From NCBI GenBank assembly GCA_951804985.1, contig OX638131.1, positions 105,668,464 through 105,732,463 on the forward strand: DNA of 64,000 nt. The letters are read 5' to 3'. A program made the position numbers and the translations under genes. Under the pieces are notes generated by a model. It was not told where the DNA came from. It did not search any database and saw only the letters and a program-made list of their open reading frames with translations. This stretch comes from Dryomyza anilis. Its lineage: Eukaryota > Arthropoda > Insecta > Diptera > Dryomyzidae. Of the stretch, positions 48,884 to 59,140 are shown piece after piece; position 1 is the first letter of the stretch, and the number at the start of each line of letters is the position of its first letter.

Positions 48884-49620
48884 CCAGTTGGGAAGGTTAG
48901 ATCACATGGGAAATTTTAAAGTAGGTGTAATTATGATAGTTAGGATTATCAAAATTATAGTCGGTCTAAGCCGACTATAAATACCCTACACATATGTGTG
49001 GTTACCATTCAAAGTGATATATAGGTCACCAGGGTATACGAATCCTGAAAATAACTACAAACATTCAATCGCTGAAGAATTTCCATTCATTTGATACCCA
49101 TATTTACAAATGGGTAGGTGTACCGAATTTCGATTTTTTTTTTTGTGAACCACAAGTCTTTTCGCCGGAAAACATTATTATCATGTATTTGAGCATGATG
49201 TCAATATATATTTGACCAACAAAGTTTACCTAAGCACGTATACATAAAAATTGATCTTTATATGTACATTTTATATGTGGTATTTGAACATAAGTGGTCG
49301 GATCATAGGTCACCATGGACCGATCTCGCCAATTTTCGCACATACAGCGTAGGTATATTAGTAATCTAAGTTATAAGTTTCATTTATCTAGCTCTTCAAT
49401 TTTAAAAGTCTTAGGGATTTCAACAGACAGACAGACAGACAGACGGACAGACAGACGGACAGACAGACAGACGGACAGACGGACATCGCTAAATCGACTC
49501 AGGAGGTCATGCTGATCAAGAATATATATACTTTTCCATACCGGAGTTGCTTTCTTCTGGGTGTTACAAACGGCGTACCAAACTGAATATACCCTTTCAC
49601 TCTTAGTGTAGGGTATAAAA
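48884..49620 (-). mobile_element. Helentron/DINE-1-like element, copy B
   Basis: Nearly identical to copy A from CCAGTTGGGAAGGTTAG through the hairpin and GACA/GACG microsatellite (49427-49484) to TGTAGGGTATAAAA. It is inserted into array D. The uninterrupted array sequence at 49723-49750 gives the pre-insertion site and places the insertion between T and T on the element's strand. Confidence 0.88.
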
Positions 49621-50382
49621 ATTCTTCAAAACTAAAAATTAGAAAGTTCATCAATTCATCAATAATTCATATTTGATCAAAAATAAAAATTTTATTCAAT
49701 ATATAAAATTTCATTAAAAATTTACTAAAAAGTAAAAAATTCTTCAAAACTAAAAATTAAAAAGTTCATCAATAATTCATATTTGATCAAAAATAAAAAT
49801 TTTATTCAACATATAAAATTTTATTAAAAATTTATAATGCCATCAAAAAGTAAAAATTTAATCAAAATTAATAATTTCATTAAAAATTAAACATTTCATT
49901 AAAAATATCATCAAAAATTTCATCAAAAAGTAAAAAATCAAAAAATAAAAATTGCACCAAAAATATAAAATTTTATCAAAATTAATAATGTCATCAAAAA
50001 TTTAAAATTTCTTCCAAAAATAAAAATTTCATCCAAAACTAAAGCTTCATCAAAAATAAAAATTTCACCAGTCATTCAAAACTAGATGAAACAAAAAAGA
50101 GTAAAAAATTTAAAAAAACTAAAATGTGATCTTTTGAATTATAGTAATTTGACCAATTTAAATTTTATTCAATTATTTTGTATAGGCTGTTTTGGTCATG
50201 TATGGGGTTATATGCAAGTAAAAAGACGTTTACTCCATTATTTTCTTCGACTTTTCGTTGGTTTTTTCCAACTTCTTCAGGAATGTTTTTATTGGATTGT
50301 TTTTTAATACATTAGTTACACCATAATTTTGCACTATTACAAACAATTACATATAACATTAATAATTTAAGAACAAAGTATT

Positions 50383-50810
50383 CCCTAGTAGAAATTGCCC
50401 GATGCGCCATCGGGAAATGATCGGGTTTTCGTTGGGTAAGCCCTATTAGAGAAAATATAATCATTGCCTTTGCATGCCCTTATCATGCTTACCATAACAT
50501 GGTTTACATTATCTAAACAGTCAATATTCCCGATCATAGCTACATTATTTGTTCCTCATCACGAAATTAGTATCAGGCAATGATCGAGATTAATGAGAGA
50601 AACCCTATTATGCTCGGGCTCAGACAAGGCAATTGTCGGGTAAATATTAAAATGGGGAATTGCCCGATCAGTACATGATCATGGCCTGAGGTCAAAACAT
50701 GATCAGGACACAGCGTTACAAGGACATTAGGGGCCTCGTCATATCCCGATCACCTCAAATAATGACATGATCACTTCATGACCATGGCCCTACCAAAATT
50801 TCTACTAGGG
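50383..50810. mobile_element. MITE with CCCTAGTAGAAATT ends, copy 2
   Basis: Perfect terminal inverted repeats CCCTAGTAGAAATT and AATTTCTACTAGGG. It is 428 bp and nearly identical to 22453-22874, inserted in array D with TT on both sides. No ORF. Confidence 0.88.
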
Positions 50811-51185
50811 TTAAATTCAACATTTAAACATTAAAATTAAAAATTAGCATAAAAAATTAAAAATGTCATCAATAATTATAAATTTTAAGAAAAATAAAAA
50901 CGAGTCATATAAACAAATTTAATTAAAAATTAAAAATTTCATCCAAAATTAAATTTCATCACAAATAAAAAATTCATCAAAAAGTAAAAATTTAATCAAC
51001 AATTAAAATTATCATCAAACAGATTGTTGATGAAAGTAAAAATTTCAGAAACAATTAAAAATATCATGAAAAATTAAAAACTTCACAATAATTGAAAATT
51101 TAATCAAAAAAATAAAAAATATCAAAAATGAAAAATAGCATCAAAAACTAAAAAAATCATCAAAAATTAAAAAAAATTGTTCAAA

Positions 51186-51580
51186 ATTTTATATTTTAAT
51201 TAAAAATATAATTTTAGAAACTAGTTCCAAATCGAAATAATTTTTTGGTGTAATTTGAGTGGATTTTTTTAATGTGTTGGACTATATTATAATTAAAATG
51301 AATTGAAGACCTGCCTAACAGAGTTTGTCCATTCGTGTTAAACTGATAAGACACTTCATAATATGTGAATGTAATCTAAAAGTAATATACCTAGAATATC
51401 TATATATTTAAAACAATAAACAAAATTTAAAAAATCAGGAAAAATATATATAATAAAATATAATCTAAATTACGGTCTAATTTATATTCTTTTACAAGGT
51501 TCTAAAAGCTTTAGACAAGAAAAAGTGTATATTACACACAGTATTTTCTAGAGTCAAACAAATGCATTTAGTAAAAAACC
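51186..51580. other. 5' flank of the Adh-like gene
   Basis: AT-rich non-repeat sequence directly upstream of the ATG. TATA-like words occur but none is positioned convincingly. No clear initiator. Confidence 0.35.
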
Positions 51581-52402
51581 ATGCAGTTGTGCGGTAAGAA
51601 TATAGTCGTCGTTGGCGGTTTTGGAGGTATTGGATTGGAGACGTGTAAAGTTTTGGCTGCCAAGAAAGTTAAAGTAATTGAAATATACCCACAAATTATA
51701 ATTACAACTCGAATTAGTACAAAACAATTCATATTACAGAATTTATTTATATTGGATCTATTCCCAAATGAAGGGGCACTGTTGGAACTTCAAAAGTTAG
51801 CAGCTCCAGAGTGTCAAATCAAGTACTATGCATTTGATGCAACTCTAAAACAGTTGGAAATACAGCATATACTGGAAAATGTTATACTTGATATCAAAAA
51901 CATTGATGTATTTATATATTGCGCAGCCATTTGCAATGAGCATCTCATGAAATTAACCATACAAATTAATCTAATGACACTGATTCATGCATGTGCCATA
52001 GTGTTGCCACATATGGACAAAAGTAAGGGTGGTCACGGAGGTCTTATTGTAAATGTTACTTCTGTCGCTGGATTAAATGCATTATCAGCAATTGCCGTAT
52101 ATAGTGCTACTAAGGCGGCAATTATAAGTTTTACCAATTCTTTGGCTGCATGTGCCGAACTGACTGGTGTAGATGCTCTTGCAAACAAAACACCTATTTT
52201 AAATAATGTAAATACATTTCTTGATATGGATAAGAATATTTCAAAAATGGTGGCCGATATGCCATATCAAACGGCAGAAGTTTGTGGTCAAAATATTGTA
52301 TTAGTCATGGAGAAGGCAGAACGGAAGCAGGTGATCTGGATGTTGGATATGGATAAAATAGAGCATATCGAGTGGCCAATATATTGGCAACTTCCGGTAT
52401 AA
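51581..52402 (+). CDS. Adh-family short-chain dehydrogenase, diverged
   Basis: Two exons, 51581-51673 and 51740-52402, with a 66-nt GT..AG intron, give 251 residues (Drosophila ADH is about 255). The intron sits after codon 31, exactly as in Adh and in the neighbouring Adhr. Visible features are the Rossmann motif GGFGGIG (residues 12-18), Asp37 in ILDLF (NAD preference position), Asp64, Asn108, Ser139, Tyr152 and Lys156 (YSATK). The usual N-A-G motif is Y-C-A-A here. The region after LTGV that carries NPG in ADH is shortened by about five residues and reads ALANKT. The second Adh intron is absent. The C-terminus (VIWMLDMDKIEHIEWPIYW) aligns with ADH. The frame is intact, so expression is possible, but activity is doubtful. 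It may be the Adh orthologue, an Fbp2-like derivative, or an early pseudogene. Confidence 0.85.
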   Translation: MQLCGKNIVVVGGFGGIGLETCKVLAAKKVKVIEIYPQIIITTRISTKQFILQNLFILDLFPNEGALLELQKLAAPECQIKYYAFDATLKQLEIQHILENVILDIKNIDVFIYCAAICNEHLMKLTIQINLMTLIHACAIVLPHMDKSKGGHGGLIVNVTSVAGLNALSAIAVYSATKAAIISFTNSLAACAELTGVDALANKTPILNNVNTFLDMDKNISKMVADMPYQTAEVCGQNIVLVMEKAERKQVIWMLDMDKIEHIEWPIYWQLPV

Positions 52403-52440
52403 AAGTGACAAAGATATTCAAATGAATGTAATATATATAA
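52403..52440. other. Immediate 3' flank of the Adh-like gene
   Basis: Short AT-rich trailer before array E. No canonical AATAAA was identified with confidence. Confidence 0.3.
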
Positions 52441-53590
52441 TTTATAATCTTATCAAAAATTAAAAATTTTATCAAAAAAAAAATTAAAAAAAATTCATTA
52501 AAAATAAAAATGTCATCAATAATATAAAAATTCATCAAAAATAATAAATCATCAAAATATCAAATCATCAAATCAAGTCAAATCATCAAAAATATCAATT
52601 TCATCAATAATTTAAAATTTAATCATAAGTAAAAAAATTCATTAAAAATAAAATATTTCATTAAAAAAATTAATTTTCATCAATTTCAAAATTTCATCAA
52701 AAATAAAAAAAAAATCATCAAAAAAATAAAAACTTAATCAAAAAGTAAAAATTCCATCAACAAGCAAAATAGCATTCAAAATTAAAAATGTCATCAAAAA
52801 TTAAAATATGTCATGAAAAATCACAAATTTAATTAAAAATTAAACAAATACATCAAACATTAAAAATGTCATCCAACTTAAGAATTTCATGCAAATTAAA
52901 TATTTCATCAAAAATAAAATTTTCATCAATAATTTAAAAAGTCATTGAAAATAAAAAAAAACATCAAAAGATAAAATTTTTATCAAAAAGTAAAAAAACC
53001 ATCAACAAGAAAATTAAAAATTTCATCAAAAATAAAAATTTCATCAATAATTTAAAATTTCATCAAAATAAATTTATCAAAAATAAAATATTTCTTCATC
53101 ATAAATTCAAATCAATCAGTCAATAATTCAAAATGTCATCAAAAACAAAAAAAATCAAATAAAATAAAAATTTTATCAAAAAGTAAAAATTCCACCAATG
53201 AGAAAAATTTCATCCAAATTAAACATTTCATCAGAAATAAAAATATGTCATGAAAAATCACAAATTTTAATTAAAATTAAACAAATACATCAAATATTAA
53301 AAATTTCATCCAAATTAAAAATTTCATCAAAAAATAAAATTTTCATCACTAATTCAAAATGTCATCAAAAATTAAAAAAAAATAATTTTCATCAATAATG
53401 CAAAATTTCATCAAAAATAAAAAAATCTTCAAAAAAATAAAAATTTTATCAAAAAGTAAAAATTTCATCATAAAGAAAAATTTCATCCAAAATCACAAAT
53501 TTCATTCAAACTTAACCAGTTTATACAAATTAAAAATTTCATCAAAAATTTTATATTTCATCCAAAGTTATAAATTTCTTAAAATATAAA
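52441..53590. repeat. 19-bp satellite array E
   Basis: The TTTCATCAAAAATTAAAAA family resumes 40 bp after the stop codon of the Adh-like gene. Larger units recur (AAAATCACAAATTTAATTAAA near 52815 and 53253). With array D it brackets the gene on both sides. Short open frames (52305-52538, 53198-53398, 53398-53589) are repeat artefacts. Confidence 0.82.
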
Positions 53591-54200
53591 AAAAAAAAAA
53601 TGAAATCGTTTACTTTTAATTTCCATTTGGGATATTTCTGATTTTTGTATAACAGTTACTGTTTCCATCACATTTGAAAAACAAAATATTTTAAATACAA
53701 TCCTTTGAATAAAAATTATCCGACGGCAAGTTCCCATCAGAATTGTATTTAAATTTGAATTCATTATAGTGGCAAAATTCGATTTTTTAATACAAAATAT
53801 AAGTTTTTCAATCGATTAAATACTGTGGAATCATCGATCGAAAGTGAATTTGTATCCCTGGTTTATATACATTTGAAAAATCATTTTTATTTTGAGGAAA
53901 TCATTTAAATTGAAATCATCTGACATCCATCAACTTCCGATCAGAATTGTATTCAAATGTCAATTCATTATTGTGTCACAATTGAAATTTTCAAAACTCT
54001 GACATCCCTCAACTTCATATCAGAATTGTATTCAAATGTCAATTCATAATTGTGTCACAATTCAAATTTTCAAAACATTTAACTTTTGTGAAAATATCAT
54101 TTGAAAGTGAATTTGAATCCCTGGTTGATGCGCCAGAATTTAATATAAATTTTAAATCGATGCTGTGCCAAAATTCGATTTTTCAATAAAAAATGCACGA
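53591..54200. repeat. Tandem repeat, about 75-bp unit within a longer duplicated block
   Basis: TCAGAATTGTATTCAAATGT, TGTGTCACAATT and ATTTTCAAAAC recur at about 53940 and 54015, with a diverged copy at 53730. GAAAGTGAATTTG..ATCCCTGGTT occurs at 53840 and 54110, indicating a duplication of about 270 bp. Confidence 0.75.
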
Positions 54201-54770
54201 TTTTCCATAGTTTTAAATTTATAAACTCATCGATGGAAAGAAGGTAAATTTGAATTACTGATATAAAATCATTTGAAATTTAATTTTTCATAAAGTCGTT
54301 AGAAGGGAAATTTATGAAATCTTCGATAGAATGTAAAATATCTTAAAATCCTATAATAGTAATAGAGTATTTATACATATATTGTACTTAGTCTACAAAA
54401 TTGATAGTAAGGGACTATATTTTTTAATTCTAAAAAGTTGCTGAAAAGAGCCTGCAAATTCGAGAGCAATTTTCTTAAAAACGTTACTTAATATAAAAAA
54501 TTGTATGCAGTCAAAATTAGCAACCACGAATTATATAGAATTGATGTATGGGATGCCCATGGCAAACATTTTTTCTCCATTTGTTGAGTAGTGTTCTATT
54601 ATCTATGACCCACTGATAAGTGCACAAAATACATAAAAAAAAACCTTTTAAATTATTCCAAACTAAAACAGTAGATAAAAGCCATATCTCTGTAAGGTTT
54701 TAATTAATTCTTTAGATATAAAGTTTTTAATAATGCCGCTCGGATTGAATTTGTAAATTCTGTAGTTCTG
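54201..54770. other. Adhr upstream region with a dispersed repeat fragment
   Basis: The segment 54460-54600 resembles 62230-62390 (ATTATATAGAATTGATGTATGGGAT and its near-match). This is therefore a dispersed repeat and not necessarily a promoter. Confidence 0.5.
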
Positions 54771-54780
54771 TATTCAGTTA
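54771..54780 (+). promoter_or_regulatory. Putative initiator for Adhr
   Basis: TTCAGTTA matches the insect initiator TCAGTT, with +1 at about 54776. This leaves a 5' UTR of about 48 nt before the ATG at 54824. I see no convincing TATA box at the expected distance and no clear downstream promoter element. Confidence 0.3.
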
Positions 54781-54823
54781 CGCGTCGCGAGGAACATTAG
54801 CTCTAAATAGTCACGGATTTATT

Positions 54824-55731
54824 ATGAATTTGACGGGTAAAAATATATGCTATGTTGCCGATTGTGGTGGCATTGCATTTGAGACATGTAAAGTGCTGAT
54901 GAACAGAAATATTGCGGTAAGAAGTTTATAAAAAAGTATAAAAAAAAATAATTTATTAATAAAAAAATATCTCAGAAACTCGCTATCTTACATAGCATTG
55001 AGAATCCACAAGGCATTGCACAACTACAGGCGCTCAATCCGAAATGTCAGATATTTTTCTGGAAATTTCAAGTGACCATGGAACGCGAAGCCATGCAACG
55101 TTACTTCGAGGAGGTGCTCATCCAAATGGATTATATCGATGTGCTCGTCAATGGTGCCACGCTATGCAAAGAGAACGATATCGATGCTACAATTGCTGTT
55201 AATTTAACGGGACTTATTAATACCACTGCCACTGTGTTGCCCTATATGGATCAGAGTAAACAGGGACGTGGCGGCTTGATTGTCAATGTTGCCTCGGTGA
55301 CAGGGCTGGATCCATCGCCGGTATTTTGTGCCTATAGTGCAGCCAAATTTGGTGTTGTAGGCTTTAGCAGAAGTTTGTCGGTAAGTGCCGAAAATTGTTA
55401 ATCTATTTTTTTTTATTAATAATTTCTTCTTTAGGATCCAATATTCTTTGATAAAACCGGTGTTGCCGTTATAACCGTCTGCCCAGGCCCCACCAAAACA
55501 TTTGTGCGTCATAATATGACAGCTTTTCTGTCATACGGTCAGGAATATGTGGACAAACTGAAAGATGCGCCCTGTCAGGATACCGCTGTTTGTGCACAGA
55601 ATATTGTCAAAGCTATAGAGGGCGCAGAGAATGGCACCGTTTGGATTGTCGATATGGGACGTCTGGAGTTGGTACAACCCACACAATACTGGAAAATGGC
55701 CGATGAACTATTTAGTTATTTGAAAAATTAA
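54824..55731 (+). CDS. Adhr: ADH-related protein (Adhr)
   Basis: Exons 54824-54916, 54976-55380 and 55435-55731; introns of 59 and 54 nt, both GT..AG, at the two positions conserved in Drosophila Adh/Adhr. The product is 264 residues (Drosophila ADHR is about 272). The start MNLTGKNICYVADCGGIAFET closely follows Drosophila ADHR. Other matches are LVNGATLC (88-95), IDATIAVNLTG, SVTGLDPSPVFCAYSAAKFG and the C-terminal ENGTVWIVDMG..YWKMADE. The catalytic set Ser138, Tyr151 and Lys155 is present. The cofactor loop has lost the third glycine (CGGIA) and has His37 where ADH has Asp, both ADHR-like departures. The NPG-equivalent is CPGP. The physiological substrate of ADHR is not known. It lies 2.4 kb downstream of the Adh-like gene on the same strand, antisense to osp. 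The gene looks intact. Confidence 0.95.
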
Positions 55732-56220
55732 AATATTTTTGCATATAACATTAAAATTATCATATTATACTGTATAATTATCACTTCTGAAAAATTAAAA
55801 ATATCTAATTCGAAAATGCAAATATTTGTTTTAATAATTTGCAATTAGTCAGTCTGCTGTTCTTTTAGCTTAAACATAAAATGCAACAATATTAATTGCA
55901 AATATTTTGCTAAATATAACAAAAATATCAAATAGTAGGTCACAAGTTGAATGAACCTATGTGGTGCTTGAATGCACTAGTGCAAAATGACACAAGCCAT
56001 TTATTTGCTTTGGCACAGCATTTGGCATATGGGGGAAAACAATTTTTGAAAATTTTAATGCAACACCACATGAACACGCGAACATAAACTAAAAAATAAA
56101 AAATAAAATAAAAAAACAAACTAAAATCAAGAAAAACACTTGGCAAAGTTACAATTTCCGCGTATTCCCAAAATATTTTGCAACAAACCAGCGAACAAAT
56201 GCCAATGGAAATATACAGGC
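55732..56220. other. 3' flank of Adhr
   Basis: AT-rich trailer with ATTAAA-like words about 20 nt after the stop that could serve polyadenylation, but none is certain. The minus frame at 55940-56146 has no domain. Confidence 0.35.
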
Positions 56221-58185
56221 AGAGAAAATTATTATTATTAGTCTAATTACTTAGATAGCTGTAATTATAGTATACTACTGAGAATTATATTGGTGGTTAC
56301 AAAATTGTTCATGGTTGATGAAATGATTGATGATGAAAAGTCACACAATCATTAATAGTTGTGTGAATCATACATCATTTTTCCAATTATAGGAATGTTT
56401 GTGTTAGCTCTTTTAATGTTTGTATGTTGTTGCTAAACATTTGTATGTTTGTGCTCCTCAACATGTCACTAATTGTATGAAATGTAAAGGCAGAAAAAGC
56501 AACATTATTGCAAGGTGTTCTAAACATTAATTACTGCATGTATCGTATGTTTATGAGAAATATATTGATACCAGATTCATAACTGACTCTATAAAAGCAT
56601 TACTAACAGTAGCTGTGTTAGCCATATTCCTTTGTACCAATTGTGTAAATGCTTTTGATAGATATGTTAATGTTTGTGATAATCTTGTGAATGCTTATAC
56701 AAAATATACAGGCAGAGATATATAAAATTATTACCTGATAGTCAAAATATTAAATTGTTGCAATTATAGTATGTTTTTGAGAAACATATTGGTTGGTATA
56801 ACAATTTGTATGACTTCTATTTGTGAAAAACAGCATTTTTTAACAATAGCTGTGTGAACCATTTTTCATTGTACCAATTATATGAATGTTTGTCGTAACT
56901 ATGTTGGTGATAATCTTGTAAATTATTCGCCATGCATGTGAGTGATTATGCACACAATGTGCAAAATGCATCCAATTATATATTTTTTGTTCGAACATTT
57001 TTTTTTCTCGTATAAAATATTTTTTTAGGACAATTTTTTGTTTGTTTGGACAATGAATATTTTTTTTCAGCCAGCAAAAAATAATTAATATATAATTTAT
57101 TTTATTTTGAAAAAGAAATAATTTCTTTTTAAAAAAAAAAAAATTATCAGACAAAAATATCTTTCTTCTGAACATGTGAATGTTTGTTTTGAACATATGA
57201 ATGTTTGTACTGAACATGTGAATATTTTCCCCAAACATTTAAGATTGTTACTTGGTTCTTACAACAATTTTTATGATTTATATTTATCAAAAACCGCATT
57301 TTTTAACCATAGTAATGTGAGCCATACTTCAATGTACCAATTATTGGAATTTTTGGCTTGACTATGTTTGTGATAATCTTGTAATTTTTTTTGCTATGCA
57401 TGTGAACGATAATGCAGAAAATGTGCCACATTTTCAATATCCAATTATTTTTTTTTTCGAAAAAAATATATTTTTTCGTACAAAATATTTTATTTTTTCG
57501 GACAAAGTATTTTTTTGACAAAACTTTTTTAACGTCCAAGCAAAAAAAATATATATATTTTGAAAACAAAAAAAATCCTTTTTCCGAAAAAAAAAAAGTT
57601 ATAATACAAACATTTTTTGTTCTGAACATGTGAATGTATGTACAAAACATGTGAATATTTGTACAAATGATGTGAATATTTGTACAAAACATGTGAATGT
57701 TTGCGCCAAACATTTCAGGTGATTTGAATGATTTCAACAATTATATTTACAATTATAACAAGGAAAATATTCGATAGAAGAGATATTTTAAAAGAATTTT
57801 AATAATACCATGATGTTACAATTAGTCTTCCATATAATTATCATTTAATATATTTACATAATTTCTTTTTCCGAAAAAAAAGTTACAATACAAACATTTT
57901 TTGTTCTGAACATGTGAATGTTTGTGTTGAATATGTAAATGTATGTTCAAAACATCTGAATGTTTGTACAAATCATGTGAATATTTGTACAAAACATGGG
58001 AATGTTTGCGCCAAACATTTCAGGTGATTTGAATGATTTCAAAAATTTTATTAACTATTATAACAAGGAAAATATTCGATAGAAAAGATATTTTAAAAGA
58101 ATTTTAATAATACCATGATGTTACAATTAGTCTTCCATATAATTATCATTTAATATGTTTACATAATTTTAGTTGATTGCGTGAA
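56220..58185. repeat. Tandemly repeated block, about 460-bp and 300-bp units
   Basis: Units at about 56790-57100 and 57245-57550 share AACAATTT, ATTTTTTAACMATAG, TGTACCAATTAT and GTGATAATCTTGTAA. A second duplication pairs 57590-57865 with 57870-58170 (GTTCTGAACATGTGAATGT, CATTTCAGGTGATTTGAATG, ATACCATGATGTTACAATTA). The minus frames 56840-57238 and 57303-57740 (MFxTNIHMF repeats) are produced by the repeated GAACATGTGAATGTTTGT word. Confidence 0.85.
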
Positions 58186-58700
58186 CTACAATTTCAAACA
58201 TTAATGCAAACTTCAGAAATTTTATATATGTTTTTTCTTTGCGTGTATTTAGTAGAAATGTCAGTGCTTTCGCATAAGACAGATAAAACTAGACAACATA
58301 TTTCCCAAGAAAAATTAATCTTGCGTCTAGTTGCCAATTAGCGGTTGCAATCCCAAAGCATTTTGGCAACTAATTATTTGTTTTTTTTAGAAACATTTAA
58401 TATGGCGATTAGTGCTTTTCAAATGTTGGTTATACCAGAAGCTAAATAAATATGTTGAAGATTTTTTTTTTTGATTTAATATCTTGGGATAGTCCTTAAA
58501 TACAATTTTTAATTCGATGAAATAATGTTAAATTTTCGATATGAAATTCAAAATATTTTGAAATTAAATATTTTACGTCAAAAAATATAATTTACTCAAC
58601 AAATACAATTTCTTTATCGAAAATAAAAACTATTTCAATATCAACTCGACGACTATAACTATAAAAACAAAGATATCATTCTATTTAGGTTAAAATTCAA
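58186..58700. other. Gene-free AT-rich stretch
   Basis: Nothing recognised. Confidence 0.4.
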
Positions 58701-59140
58701 AATCGATTAGTCACTGTAACCGAACCGTGCATTTGGTATACATTTTCTCATAGTACTGACTGAGTTACAAAACCCACATTTTTTTATAATTCAATCCTAA
58801 GTAATTTATAATTAATATAATTAAATTATTTATTAATTATTATTTATAATTAAAAATATTTATTTGAATATAATTCAATTTTCATTGGTTTAACTTTTAA
58901 AATGTATTACAAAATTAATTTTTCATTAAAATGTTTTTGAGACTATTTTTCGGAATTCTGGGATTCGAACCTCTATTGTATTTTTTTTTTGTAGGCTGCA
59001 AATGCGATGCGTCTCACACAACTTAACTTGAAAATCGATTAGTCACTGTAACCGAACCATGCAATTGTCGAACATTTTTCAATTCGTTTGCAACCGACCG
59101 TCCGAGTAACAAACGGCGCATTTTCGCATAACTCGCAAAA
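58701..59140. repeat. Direct repeat around AAAATCGATTAGTCACTGTA
   Basis: AAAATCGATTAGTCACTGTAACCGAACC occurs as two copies (first 20 nt given) starting near 58699 and 59029, each followed by GAGTTAC/GAGTAACAAA about 50 bp on. The period is about 330 bp. Confidence 0.75.

Larger units (their letters stand above)
47531..51185. repeat. 19-bp satellite array D (TTTCATCAAAAATTAAAAA)
   Basis: A long degenerate array with 19-bp unit, best preserved at 48420-48490. It belongs to the same family as array A, where CATC and CACT variants coexist. It is interrupted by a Helentron-like element (48884-49620) and a MITE (50383-50810). A longer segment of about 120 bp is duplicated around the Helentron (ATTCTTCAAAACTAAAAATT at 48769, 49621 and 49738). 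The array ends about 400 bp before the Adh-like gene. Confidence 0.85.

Noticed and set aside
52305..52538. Minus frame overlapping the end of the Adh-like gene
   Set aside because: Shadow of the SDR C-terminus running into satellite; low complexity.
57303..57740. MFxTNIHMF repeat protein
   Set aside because: It arises from repeated GAACATGTGAATGTTTGT words in a tandem block. Copies differ by frame-breaking changes.
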